Origin: Symbiodinium natans
Taxonomy: Eukaryota; Sar; Dinophyceae; Suessiales; Symbiodiniaceae
Assembly (NCBI GenBank): GCA_905221605.1
Contig: CAJNDS010000252.1
Span: 64,001-128,000, forward strand
DNA: 64,000 bases
Direction of reading: 5' to 3'
The notes beneath the pieces were generated by a model, which saw only the letters and a list, made by a program, of their open reading frames with translations, had not been told where the DNA came from and searched no databases. Of the stretch, positions 1-9,617 are shown one piece after another; position 1 is the stretch's first letter, and each line of letters begins with the position of its first letter. Both the position numbers and the translations under genes were made by a program.

Positions 1-585
1 GTGGCCGCGGGCATCAGCAACCTGAGTGCTGCCTTCGGACGGCTCAGCAAGCTGCGGGAGGTGCGCGCGGCACAGAATCATACGCTGTCATACGCAGTCG
101 CTTGTGAACCTGATTTGCCCCTGGTATCGTCTTGGAAACAGATGTGAACAGCCTCGCTGCGCCGGAATGTAGGCCTTGCACACCGTCTTCCTGCAGCACG
201 CCATCCCGAAAGGACTGGGCCTGGTGATCTCCCGTGTGCTACGTTTTGCACAGCGATGCGCTTCGCTTGCATGTGCATGTGCATGTGCTCAGCTTGGATC
301 GCCCGGAGGCCTGAACGTGGCCCTGGCGGACGCTGGCAACCTTCCCCTCTACTGTGACCTGGACAAGGAGACGCGTCAGCGCTGCGAAGACGCCGCTTGG
401 CCTTGCAGTGCAGATTGGAAGTGCCCATCCCCCCTGTGCCGTGCTCTGCCTGCGCTCAGCCTGTGCTCAGCCTGCGCTCTTTGCTTGTGGGCAGCTTGGG
501 GTCCACGTATGCTGGTGCCCACGGAGGTCATCCTGAACAGCGGCAAAGACGAAGCTGTGCTGAAGAGCTTCATGGGCTTCCTGAG
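1..585 (+). CDS. Methionine synthase (MetH) unit 1, end of pterin-binding domain, 4 exons
   Basis: Partial gene, entering from the left edge. MetH moves a methyl group from methyl-tetrahydrofolate through cobalamin to homocysteine in the cytosol. Four pieces read in order as the C-terminal half of the pterin-binding barrel. They are 1-60 (AGISNLSAAFGRLSKLRE), 173-212 (ALHTVFLQHAIPK), 309-391 (GLNVALADAGNLPLYCDLD, then ETRQRCED) and 527-585 (VILNSGKDEAVLKSFMGFL). They match the family order GGxSNxSFxFR, REAMHxVFLxxAIxxG, MxIVNAGxLPxYxD and CEDxILN. The introns between them are 61-172 (GT-AG), 213-308 (apparently GA-AG) and 392-526 (starts GC). The reading frame is intact across all joins, so this copy looks functional as far as it goes. 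The B12-binding and reactivation modules that should follow are not found downstream. Confidence 0.75.
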
Positions 586-848
586 CTTCCGAAGCGGCGC
601 CACCGTGTGCCTCCCGCTCCAGGCTAGGGCCAGCAAAAAAGTGAGGACCATTAGGAGAGAGCCCACGGGAGAGCCCACGGAAAATGGAAGATCGTGGAGA
701 CCTGCGCAGCCATTTGCACTCCAGGCGACGGTTCCGAAGGACACCTCTGGCCAGGAGGCCCCAGGAACGTCGGAAACATCCATGTGAAGCATCGAACCAC
801 TTGGTGGAGAGACGCGGAGCATGAGACGCGTTCTGAAACCCGAAGGCC

Positions 849-962
849 TGGTGGGACCTGCCGGAGTGCAAGGCCGCGGCCAAGGAGGCTCAGAAGGAGT
901 ACCTGGAGAAGCGCGGCGCGATGGCGACGTGCGCCCTGCAGTGGCAGCGCTGTCTGATGCAA
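849..962 (+). CDS. Possible exon of unknown product
   Basis: An open stretch of 38 codons starts WWDLPECKAAAKEAQKEYLE and continues with a Cys- and Gln-containing segment. The composition (Lys/Glu/Ala helix) looks like protein rather than intron. It lies 260 bases after the last methionine synthase exon of unit 1 and could belong to the same transcript. It does not match any part of methionine synthase that I recognise. The exon borders are guesses. Confidence 0.25.
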
Positions 963-1159
963 CCAGTATCGATGGCAATCGATATCTCTAGCTATATGTG
1001 CTACTCGTACTTGAGTTTTTTCGTTTCCTTCAGCACGGATTTATCGGGAGGCCTGCTCTCCAGAAGGCTTACTTCCAGTCCATGAAGCCTGCCCATGTGG
1101 CTGTTTCGGGAAAGGCACAGCAGGGTACAGTGCATGACAGTGCATGGCACAGGCCAGTC

Positions 1160-1560
1160 CCACTTGAGAAGGGAAGATGGCAGGTGTCTCCAGACACGGG
1201 TTGCGCTCGACCAGACCCCTGCCGCGTGACCGGCAGCGGTGGTACTGGCGCCCTTCAGCCAGAGCCCCGATGGATCCCATCCTGAGATGGGTAGGTAAAA
1301 CTGAGCGCGCACAGGTAACATGTAGAAGTCCTGCTGCGCACTTCACTAGCAGATCAGATCTGCGCATGATATAATCCTGCATGGCGTTGCGCGCGGGCGT
1401 CTCCCTACATGTGACTACATGTGCGGGTCCTCAGGCAGCAGGTTTCCACAGCGCTGGCTTCTGCCACCCCAGTAAGTGCGAGCAACCTTCTTGCACAGCT
1501 CAACCTCTCGCTGGCGCAGAAGGCGCGCCTCGCAGAATGTGAGAGCTCTCTGCGGCGCAT
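1160..1560 (+). repeat. Segment duplicated at about 11480-11850
   Basis: About 350-400 bases are shared with the block near 11.5-11.85 kb. Shared text includes a stretch ending in GCATGATATAATCCT or close to it, the GGCGTTGCGCGCGGGCGT segment, and an exon-like part reading RQQVSTALASATP and NLLAQLNLSLAQKAR. The longer copy here continues in frame with LAECESSLRRICEPA, a helical, possibly coiled-coil segment. The other copy breaks off after the QKAR codons. This suggests that an exon and its flanking intron were copied together. Confidence 0.6.
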
Positions 1561-1599
1561 TTGCGAGCCTGCTGATTGCAGGTGCTTTTGCTTGACGGC

Positions 1600-2930
1600 C
1601 CCGAGGGTCCTGGCCAACAGCTTGCCGAAATCAAGGACGAGGTGCGGTCAATGGTCGGATCGAAGTGCAAGCAGCCGAGAGCAGCTCTGCGAGCGCTGAG
1701 GCTTCCTTCCGAGGATCTCGGTTCCCGGCATCCGCCAAGGGCAACCTGAACTTGCTGTCCATCACGAAGCCCGATGCGGTCCCGAAGTTGCACTCAGATG
1801 CGAAGGATGGGTAGAAGGCGCTCACACTCCAAACGTGCCCCACATGCGCCCCTGAAGAGTTTGAAGAGGCTCGCAGACTCTCTGAACACGTCTGTGTACG
1901 TCGTGCATTTTGAGAAGCGCTTGTTTCTTCCCCAAGGTTCTCGGCGCCCATCGGGCTCTCTTGAAGGCCGGCGCAGATGTCATCAGGACGCTGCTGCGTT
2001 TGGACACGAACGCGGCACAGTCACACGGCAGTTCAGCTGCGCCGCTTTAGGACGAACACCTTCTATGGCGACGCCCTCTGCCAGAAGTACTATGGCACCG
2101 AGGTCGGTGGGGGGCCATTCAGACAGAAGGTTGCACATGATATTGTCAGCTCACCAAGAAACGCGAGCCGCGACGCGGCGCACTGCGACGCAATGCGACG
2201 CACCGCGCGGCGCAGGCTGCAGCGTACGAGCTCAACAAGGCCGCTGCCGGTCTGGCCAAGCAGGCCGTCGCCGAGGCGTAAGGGGGAAGGGACTTTCTGC
2301 AGTTCGTCACAACTGTCACAACTCTCTCTTTGTGCCTTTGTGTGTGCCCTTTTCTCTTAGAACGACTTGACCAGGCGGTTAGCCAGAGCCCTCAGCAGCT
2401 CAAGTTCGTGGCGGGTGTGCTCGGCCCGTCCGTGGGAGGCATCTCAGGCGCGGCCGTTTTGTATTGGACGCTCTTTCGGCCTTGCGGAGAAAAAGCCATG
2501 TCGCTGTTTGGGGCTTCGCGGTTTAAAACAGTGCCTTAGCTATCTTCCTTGCGACAGGGTGTGCGTCGCATGCGTGCTGGGAGTTGGTTCATAGGCATTC
2601 GTGCAGCCGCCACCTGGGACCAGCTGGTGCAGTCCTACAGGCCGCAGGCCACCTCGTAGTTGTAGTGGGTTGTGGTCGTGCACTTTGATCAAGATTTACA
2701 ATGAGGCTGAGAATCACAAAACACACAGCCCGTTTCTTGTTGGAGCCTTTGATATCCCACATCAGCACTCATTGCGAAAAACGCCCCGTGTGCACGCACT
2801 GTGCGAGCATCCGCAGCACCGTCGGGTGGCATTTGTCCCGAAGTGTTGATAAGACCTTTCGGCATATCTGAGGTTGCACACGAAAGTCATTATAAAGTCA
2901 TGAGAAGAATCACGAGTGCATGATTGGCAG
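1600..2930. other. No gene recognised
   Basis: This stretch holds only short, overlapping open frames without family similarity. One stretch near 1650-1800 continues loosely from the helical exon before it. A T-rich run followed by a splice-like AG near 2335-2365 hints at one more small exon, which I cannot identify. The rest is best taken as intron or intergenic DNA. Confidence 0.4.
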
Positions 2931-2935
2931 CAGCA

Positions 2936-3302
2936 TCGGAGTTCGCATTCCAAGCCGAGCGCCGCGAGGTTCAGGGGCTTGTCGACGGGGGCGTGCACAT
3001 GCTCATGCTGGACATGGTCTCGGACACGCTCAACGCCAAGGAGCCTTCGAAAGACGACATCCTACTGGTAAGCCTTTCAGTAGCGTACAGAGCAAGAAAG
3101 TGCAAGAAGGTGCAAGAAGGTGCAGAAGGTCCAAGAAAAAAGCACACTTCAAGAACTCCAGAGGCAGTTCTCGTTCCTCACGCTTCAGGCCGCGGTGTAC
3201 GCCATCGAGGAGCACTTCTCCATGAACCCGAAGGACCGCCTTCCGGTCGTCATCAACATCACGCTGAAGGACTTAGGGGGTTGGACAACGGTCAAAGGAG
3301 AG
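2936..3302 (+). CDS. Methionine synthase unit 2, homocysteine-binding module, 2 exons
   Basis: Two exons encode the end of the homocysteine methyltransferase barrel of MetH. Exon 2936-3067 reads REVQGLVDGGVHMLMLDMVS and DTLNAK, matching the family segment LIEGGxDxLLIETxFDTLNAK, and ends at a GTAAGC donor. Exon 3189-3302 follows a TTCAG acceptor and reads AAVYAIEEHF, then RLPVVINITLKD, matching AAxFAxxxxFExxxxxLPIxISGTITD. It ends at a GTATGG donor. Changes from the family are notable: the usual ISGTI is INITL, and the Glu of the IET motif is Asp. The conserved zinc-binding cysteines of this module would lie in later exons (GLNCALG and GGCCGT segments), and I do not find them. This copy may be diverged or degenerate. 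Confidence 0.65.
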
Positions 3303-3639
3303 GTATGGAGAGTTGTGTTTTTTTGGTGGGGGGGGGGGCAGGGCTTTTGGGTTCAGGGCTCTCGAAAGAAGATGCGTGTGAGATGTGCGAGATCTGTGAA
3401 ACGTGTGAAGTGCTCGCGAGCAGGTTTACTTTGCTGTCAGGAGGGGCGCACGGCTTCGGGCCAGACGTTGGAGGCCTGCCTGGCCAGCTTGGCGCATGCC
3501 CAGCCTTTTGCCTTCGGCGTGGCCGAGGAGAAGGCCCAGGCCTGGAGAGCCGAAAGGAGTCGGAGAGAGTCGGAGGGACCGCCTGAGAGAGCACATGTCA
3601 CATCCGATTTGACAAAGCCTTTGGTTTTACCTTCAGCCT

Positions 3640-4593
3640 CATACCGCCCTCAATAGGAGGACTGTTTTGTCTAGCTTGTGAAGGGCATTGAGAACCCAAT
3701 TGAAACGCTAAGCCAACCACCCGATAGCTTGAGGAGGTGAGCTAGGACCGCGCCTTGGCCCGTGCTTACGTCCAGGTGGTGCAGGAGGCAGCCCGCCAGT
3801 GCAGCTGCTGGGTGCATCTGTGCTGCTCTCAGGAAAGAGGGCCCAGACAATTGTGTCCCAATTGGCCCAAACCTCCCCGACCTAAACCTTGGACGCCTGA
3901 AGCGTGCCTGACCCCACAGTACTACAAGACGCTTCAAGACGCTTCTGCTCAGGATTGGAAACGACGTCTCCGCGGCGGTCGGCTGCTTGAACCTGGTGTC
4001 GCCTTCGGGATCGCAGCCTCAGGCCCGACTTTGCATCCGAGTCGCTTTTTTTGCTGACGAAAGCCTGTGCGAGGCTGCAAGGCCGGCTCTTTGCGCTAGC
4101 AGGAACACGCAAACCCACACTCTAACCAAAGGGGGTCTCTGCGTCCGGAGTCCGGAACCCGAACTCCGCCTCGATCTAATCCCATCCCATCTAATCCCCC
4201 TGTCCAAAAGGCTTCTAGATGTGCGGGGTGCGTGTCAGGATGTGCAGAGCCTGGCGAGCAAGCTGGCCCAGGCCGGCTTTCTCCGAGAAGACTTGCAGGG
4301 GGGCAGGAATCCGTCGGGCTTCTCGACGATGTTTTTGATGCACTTACTGTGGGAATTCTCCTCTCCTACCCAGTGGTCCTACACATGCGACAGGGGGAAT
4401 GTGGGGGTCCGCAGCGTCACGCCCTCCATCCGCACCGTCAGCACCCTTTTGAGAGGTGGCACCGCGGAAGCTGCCAGCACCCACTCCACCGGCTCTCAAG
4501 CTGAGCGGCCTGGAGGCCGATCGCGGGAAGGGTTTCTGTGTGCTGCTTGCAGAGCTCATCATGCCATTGGGGCGGATTTTTTGGTGACCCCCG
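3640..4593 (+). repeat. Segment duplicated at about 11880-12790
   Basis: Large parts recur around 11.9-12.8 kb with small insertions and deletions. Shared text includes the exon-like VQVVQEAARQ stretch, the block around GGGGGTCTCTGCGTCCGGAG, and the block with GGTGGCACCGCGGAAGCTGC. Both coding-like and intron-like text is shared, so this is DNA-level duplication. The copy here continues directly into the 4594-9922 duplicon. The copy at 12.8 kb instead ends in a 42-base tandem repeat. Confidence 0.6.
3735..3840 (+). CDS. Possible methionine synthase exon (unit 2)
   Basis: The stretch reads ALARAYVQVVQEAARQCSCW. It is compatible with the family segment following GLNCALG (DELRQYVQELSRIAECYVTA in the bacterial enzyme). 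Position and spacing fit between the homocysteine-module exons at 3.0-3.3 kb and the pterin-module exons at 4.6 kb onward. The same text recurs at about 12060-12120 in the partial duplicate, where it is shortened. Similarity is short, so this is tentative. Confidence 0.35.
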
Positions 4594-4639
4594 CACCACC
4601 GGCACCACCCAACGAAGTCAAGGTCATGGCTGCACGCCC

Positions 4640-5006
4640 AGAGGATGGCTTGAAGCTGGCAGGTCAGCGTTGCCACGTCCAGGCGCGCTTTCTGCGTAAA
4701 GTTTCGGGGTTCGCTTGGGGCAAATTCGGGGTGTCGGGGTCGGCTCCAGAAGACGGGGAACTCCGAGAAAAGAACATGAAGGCATGCTCAACTCTAAAGC
4801 GTGCTGTCAGGGCTCCCATCGCTTCAAGGGCCTCATGCAGGCTTACAAGTGCGCATTGCAAGAGATTCAATGGGACAAAGCCTATGCCAACTCTAGCACA
4901 CGCGGCTGCAAGGAATGTAAGTGCTTTGTGTGAGGTACAGCAAGGAAGATGATATCTGGGAGGCGGCAGTTGACGTTGCAGTCCAGCAGATTGAAGACGA
5001 GGCCTT
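4640..5006 (+). CDS. Methionine synthase unit 2, start of pterin domain, 3 small exons
   Basis: Three small exon-like pieces fit the start of the pterin-binding module of MetH. Near 4650-4700 is LKLAGQRCHVQARFLRK (family FVNIGERxNVxGSxKFxKL). Near 4826-4890 is FKGLMQAYKCALQEIQ (family FAKLIxxGxYxEALxxA). Near 4935-5003 is WEAAVDVAVQQIEDEA (family EALxVAxxQVExGAQ). They lie in the right order and lead into the exon at 5110. The identities are modest. In the duplicate at 24.5-24.9 kb the second piece carries a stop codon. Confidence 0.45.
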
Positions 5007-5109
5007 GTAGTGTAGTTCGTGTAGTTGGTGTAGTAAGTTGATGTAGTTCAGCGCAGCTGAGCCGCATGGACGGACAGTAGCATAGATCAGTGGATAACCA
5101 TCTGCTCAG

Positions 5110-5175
5110 GCCGATTTGTTGGACGTGAATCTGGACCTGCCAGACTTCGACAGCAAAGTTGCCATGGGCAAGTTT
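5110..5175 (+). CDS. Methionine synthase unit 2, pterin-domain exon
   Basis: A 66-base exon bounded by a CTCAG acceptor and a GTAAGG donor. It reads ADLLDVNLDLPDFDSKVAMG and ends KF. This matches the family segment AQIIDINMDEGMLDxxxAMxRF, which lines the folate-binding barrel. The second Asn/Asp pair of the family motif is partly replaced (NLDLPD for NMDEG). The preceding exon ends in QQIEDEA, giving a natural join to ADLLDVN. The same exon is present at 24988-25053. Confidence 0.7.
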
Positions 5176-5270
5176 GTAAGGAGGTGTGCTGTACATTCAC
5201 AGGCTTGGCAAGTCGCCTGCGATGCGAAGTGCATTTGCTAAGTGCTTCGCCATGTGCGTCCGACCTGCAG

Positions 5271-5575
5271 GTCTCCAAGCTTCCTCTCATCATCAGCTCA
5301 ATGAGTTGGGATGTGATTGCAGAGGGCCTCAAAAGTACGCAGGCGCTGCGTCGGCTAAGCCGTGGGAAGGTTTCATGTTGCTGCAGCATCCCATTGTGGC
5401 CAGGGGAAGTGCATTGTCAACGGCATTTCCATGGCCAGCAGCGAGGAAGAGTTTGTGCGAGTCGCCGCAGAGTGCAGGCGGAGCATAGCTGCAACTCCTG
5501 TATGCCATCTCACTTGTCAAACTATGCCGCTGCAGGCGGTTCGGGGCTGCGATTGTTGTGCTTGCGATGGCAAGG
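5271..5575 (+). CDS. Methionine synthase unit 2, pterin-domain exons (3)
   Basis: Exon 5271-5342 reads SKLPLIISSMSWDVIAEGLK, matching IAxVPIMIDSSKWDVIExGLK. The folate-contacting Asp of IDSS is Ser here. An intron of 61 bases with an apparent GC donor and CAG acceptor (5343-5403) follows. Exon 5404 to about 5500 reads GKCIVNGISMASSEEEFVRV, matching GKxIVNSISMKEGxxxF. Exon 5536-5575 reads RFGAAIVVLAMAR, matching KYGAAVVVMAFDE. Splice-compatible joins and correct order support a spliced gene. The last two exons lie in a 241-base segment missing from the duplicate at 25 kb. Confidence 0.7.
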
Positions 5576-5655
5576 GTAGCGCCGACACGTTGCTTTCGCC
5601 TCTATCGCATGCAACTTGCCCTTGACTTGATGGTGTCGGTGACATGGTCTGGCAG

Positions 5656-5755
5656 GCAGACGGCGAGTTCCCCAACTATCAGGAAAAAGTGACCTCGTGC
5701 CAGCGAGCGTACCATCTGCTGCGATCTAAGCTGGACTTCCCAGCGGAGGACGGAG
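5656..5755 (+). CDS. Methionine synthase unit 2, pterin-domain exon
   Basis: After a GGCAG acceptor the exon reads ADGEFPNYQEKVTSCQRAYH, then LLRSKLDFPAEDG. This matches GQADTxxxKIxICxRAYxILxxExGFPPEDIIFDPN of MetH. The expected IIFDPN strand is missing immediately after PAEDG, so the exon probably ends there or the copy is diverged. The sequence is identical by eye at 25288-25387 in the duplicate. Confidence 0.7.
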
Positions 5756-5938
5756 TCAAGCAGCGCGTGCAGCTTGCACCTCAATGTCACGTTGAGCTTC
5801 TGGAGTGCAGGACATCATTTTCGACTGTCTTGTCACGCCATTGGGCGCCGCTCTAAGACCATGAGCAGTACAACAAATTGCATCATGGAAGCTGTGGCAG
5901 AGCTTGGGTGGGTGGCAATGCTTGGTGCTCAATGTTCA

Positions 5939-6055
5939 AGTGCTCTTTTTTGATGAAGGCTCCCACGGCATCCGGGCCTCGCCGAAAGACTTCATTGACG
6001 CCGTGGCAGAAGTGAAGCGGACGTGCCCGGGTGCCAGCTTCATCGCGGGGGCCCG
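5939..6055 (+). CDS. Methionine synthase unit 2, pterin-domain exon
   Basis: The exon reads SPKDFIDAVAEVKRTCPGAS and FIAGA, matching EHNNYAxDFIxAxxxIKxxLPxAxISGGVSN. The Asn-Asn/Tyr segment before it is not conserved. The homologue of the next strand (GVSNLSF) is found about 0.8 kb downstream at 6848. The exon is repeated at about 25571-25687. Confidence 0.6.
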
Positions 6056-6847
6056 GGGCCGAGATATCTTTCGATTCACCACCCTCACCAAAATGTGAAT
6101 GCCAGTATACCATATGTGTAGACACATGCAGAATGAGCAAGAGTGAGGATTCTAAGGTTGAAGATAATTTTGCATTCTTCAATGCTTGAAAGTCGACCGC
6201 GTCCAAATGTTTGAAGTGCAAGCGTCCAGATTTTGCAATGCGAAACATGCGGTATCCTATGGGCATCATTCGGGGTATCGCTCAAGTAGGATAAATGAAG
6301 TTACGTGTAGACCTCCATATTCTTGCCCTGACGTTGCCTTAGGCCAAAGCAACATCCCCAAGTACAAAGCTTGTCGCAGTATCATTTCTATGGCGACAAA
6401 CCCATGAACATCGCGTGTCAGTGTGGCGAAGGTTCTCAACTCACATTGGATGATGTGTTTAGGGATCTCACGCTGAGCGTTCCTACGGGATTTCGTACTT
6501 TCGTAGGGAATTCGCTGGTTTTCTTTCATGGCTCTAAATTCAACTTGGTCATCGGTGGGAAGGGATCCGTGGTCGTTGAGGCTTTCAGGCCCCCCCGACC
6601 AAAGCTATCAACTTTCCCGGACCGCTGCATTTCTTGTGTCGCGCTGCTTGCTTGTGGGAAGAGGACAGATGCAGAATATGCCTTCCCGATGTGGTATGTT
6701 CCTTCTCATGTTGCGTGTGTGCACGTTCTCTACTTTTGCCCTTGTATCACTCCTGTCTTGTGTATGCTGTATCCTATGTATATACACACGCATGTGAACA
6801 TGCTCACGCCACACGCAGTCCGGTTTTCCAAGCAAATTGCTTGTCAG

Positions 6848-7102
6848 GTCAGCAACCTGGGAGTTGCTTGCCGCAGTGCCGCCATGTTGCGCGAAGCCGT
6901 GGCCAGTACGCCGAGACCTTGGCACGACGTGTCAGAATCCGGGATGCTGTGCGGGGGCTTGCGCCGACGATTTACAAGGGGGGAGGGCATGCGGGGGCAT
7001 GCAGAGGTTCCTGCAACAAGCGGTGCCGATGGGCCTGAACCTTGCGCTGGTGGAGCTTGGTCGCCTGCCACGTGTCGACAGCCTGGAGGAGACTGGCAAG
7101 CA
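6848..7102 (+). CDS. Methionine synthase unit 2, last pterin-domain exons (2)
   Basis: Exon 6848-6898 follows TTGTCAG and reads VSNLGVACRSAAMLREA, matching GVSNLSFxFRGxxxxREA and the unit 1 exon at 1-60. After a GT-AG intron (6899-7004) the second exon, 7005 to about 7102, reads RFLQQAVPMGLNLALVELG, then RLPRVDSLEETGK. It matches unit 1 exons 2 and 3 joined. Unit 1 has an intron after the AIPK codons, and unit 2 has none at that place. The duplicate at 26317-26571 has the same structure. Downstream text (ILQEPTRS near 7150) may be a worn homologue of the ILNSGKDE exon. Confidence 0.65.
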
Positions 7103-7920
7103 CCCTTGTGTGTGGAGAGCACGGAGAAGAGCAGTTTGCACAGAGAGATATTCTTCAGGAGCCCACTCGAAGCATGTGCTTGGATGTGATCACAAACCAC
7201 GCCGTCGACGGCCAGCACATCTCCAGGACTTGCCACACATGTCCTGACATGTCCTCGATGAGGCACTGACAGACAAACCAGACCGGGCAGGTTCCTCAAC
7301 TACGGGGCCTTCCTGTCCGGATCGTCCGCTGCGGAGGCTTCTCGGAGCCATTAGGGCGTCTCTTTGACGCCTCCCCTGGGCATGGCCGTTCAGTCCTTTT
7401 TCAAAAGTCCTGTCCGTTGTTTGTGCAGGAAGCCCAGAGGGCGAAGGCGAAGATCGCAAACACACTGCAGCCAAAGCTCTGCCCTTAAACATGTTTTCAT
7501 ATGTGTTGTTTGTTGGAGCACGCTTCTCCAATGCACGGATGCTCTCGCGGATGACCTCAATTTGCCTTTAAAAAAGTCCCTCCTTCTCAGGGACAAATCG
7601 GCCTTGGTGCTGGCCAAGCAGCGTGCACCGGAGCCTCTCAGACCGAGTCCACAGTTTACCCACCCTGTGGAGATTCTGGTGCAGGCGCGCAGCTTGGTAT
7701 CGTGGAGAGAGCATGGGGGGGCGGGGGTGCTTTTGGCTTTGCAACTGACAGGCAACAGGCACAATCAGCTCGTCCATCTTCCAGACCTTTGGGAGCAAGG
7801 CACATGCGGCCGCAAACTACCACAGGCGGGTGGGGGGATGTGGGAGGGCCCCAGACAGCCTTCGCTGGGGCCTCTTGTGCTTGGCATGGTCTGTTGGCAC
7901 GGTCTGTGCGCTTGAGGCTT

Positions 7921-8611
7921 AGTTCTGCCAGCACCATCAACAAGACGGTGCATTTCTCGTCAATCTCCGTCTACATGGGCCAGGGAGGTTCAGGACTCCT
8001 CTCAGCATGATTTCCCACTTCTTGTACATCTGGCATGTTCCGGGGCAGCCTCGCCTTGTGCTGTCATCTGCTGGCACGTTTGCACCATTTTGCACCGCAG
8101 GACCCATTACAGGTGCTAGCAGCCTGATGGATGGGTTGGCCTTGTGGGAGAGGCGGGAGCTGTCCGCGAGCTTCGATGGCGCGAGCTGTGTGTTTCTCTT
8201 CGTGTTGACTCAGGCACCAAGGCATCAACCAGTACTCCACAACTGTGCTCTGGGGTGCCATTGGAGAAATTGGTCTTCGAAAGGCCGGTTGTATGTTCTT
8301 GCTGCGGACCAGAGCAGCGCGCAAAGCAGAGGGCCGCATTGTAACTTGGGCTTCGCTGATGACGCAGGCCATCTATGGTTCCCGAGATGTGTTCGCGCAG
8401 TTTGACTTGGGACAGAAGCTCATTGGGCCTGCCGACACCGCAATGCTAGAGAAGCAGGCCGAGCCAGATGGAGCCATGTAGGGCATCCAAGTCAAGAGAA
8501 AACGCATTGGCGTGTGAAGAGCGTCGCCAGGTTTGTTGCAATCCTCAGACGTGGGATTTTGTGGGCCTGGCCTACCTGGACAACACGTGGCAGGATTCGC
8601 TGGGAGGCCTG
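7921..8611 (+). CDS. Polyketide synthase ketoreductase-like exons
   Basis: Four exon-like pieces resemble the C-terminal half of a type I polyketide synthase ketoreductase, a short-chain dehydrogenase fold that reduces beta-keto intermediates. 7921-8007 reads TVHFSSISVYMGQGGSG (family FVLFSSISxxxGxxGQxxY). 8221-8286 reads GINQYSTTVLWGAIGEIGLR (family SINWGAWxExGMA). 8368-8460 reads IYGSRDVFAQFDLGQKLIG. 8539-8611 reads WDFVGLAYLDNTWQDSLGGL. An intron (about 8287-8367) with a GCAG end separates the second and third. The catalytic Ser-Ser is visible. The Tyr-x-x-x-Asn part was not found in frame. Whether these exons are spliced to the methionine synthase exons upstream cannot be told. All four are repeated at 27400-28069. 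Confidence 0.45.
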
Positions 8612-9271
8612 CCCCAAGTCAGGCTAAGTTACTAGTTTATCTAGATTCCAGTACTCACATGGATGGGTACCTGAAGCAAAGCCGCGCAAGCCGCGAACTT
8701 TCGGTGCAGGCCGGGGTGGTGGTGGCCTCTCAAGCCGAAAGACTTTCCTGGACAATTGAGTGCAGCGCCAAGTCAGGGAGGGAATTGCACCGGGGCACGC
8801 TCATCTCAGCGTGCAAAGAAGAGAGACAGAGAGAGCTTTTCCGAGCGCTTCTGCTTTTGGATCTAAGGTGGAGGCCACTGTGACCCGCGCGAGCTCGGAC
8901 TGCGCACCCTGCGCAGCATGCTGCGTCCCACTCTTCCGTAGAGGGAGCGGGTCCAAGAGCTGCAGGCTCTCTGACCCTTTCAAGGTCTTGCATGGGTCTT
9001 CACATGGGTCTTCCCCTCCCTCCTAACGGTTCCACTTTTTCCTCAATGGTGGATAAAGAAGGCCCCTCCCACCAAGAAGGTGTTGCACACGACAGGTTAA
9101 GGTCGCAATGGACAATCGGACTCACGTGCTCCCTCATAGCGACAGAGCTTTGAAAGTGCTGCTCTATCTCAGCGGAAAAAGAGATCCGCGTGTGAAGCTT
9201 GCCATTGAAGCCTGCGCATGTCCGAAGACGATTGATGAGCGATGCGATCGATGGGCGAATGCCAGCGAATG

Positions 9272-9309
9272 CTGTGGGCCCTGTGGGCCCTGTGGGCCCT
9301 GTGGGCCCT
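9272..9309. repeat. 9-base tandem repeat CTGTGGGCC
   Basis: About four perfect units. The duplicate near 29305-29335 has only about two, so unit number changed after the duplication. Confidence 0.9.
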
Positions 9310-9574
9310 AAGCCCTCAGCCCGGGAGCCTCTCCTTACCTTCGACAAGGGCTTCGGTCGTGAAAAACTTCCAGTGACGAAACATTCAGGGACGAACTTTC
9401 GATTGCGAAGCTTGCCCTGACTCGGTTTATGGTCAGGATGCCATGCAGGGCTCTTTCCATTCTGTGACAAGCCGCCGGTGATGGCGAGACCGTGCTTTGG
9501 AAGCGGCTGAGTGATGTTGTGGAAGCGAGCCGCGAGCTGGCCACCTCCTGGAGGAAAGAAGGAAGATGTGAGCT

Positions 9575-9617
9575 GTGGGATGCGTGGGATGCGTGGGATG
9601 CGTGGGATGCGTGGGAG
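9575..9617. repeat. 10-base tandem repeat GGGATGCGTG
   Basis: Four units. The corresponding place in copy 2 (about 29670-29710) has a scrambled, non-repeated version. Confidence 0.9.

Noticed and set aside
3985-4020. GLNLVSPSGSQPQ-like text as the GLNCALG zinc-ligand strand of methionine synthase
   Set aside because: The Cys is absent, the order relative to the VQVVQEAAR stretch is wrong, and the match is too short.
9199-9311. Frame encoding GPCGPCGP repeats
   Set aside because: Translation of a 9-base tandem repeat whose unit number differs between the duplicated copies.
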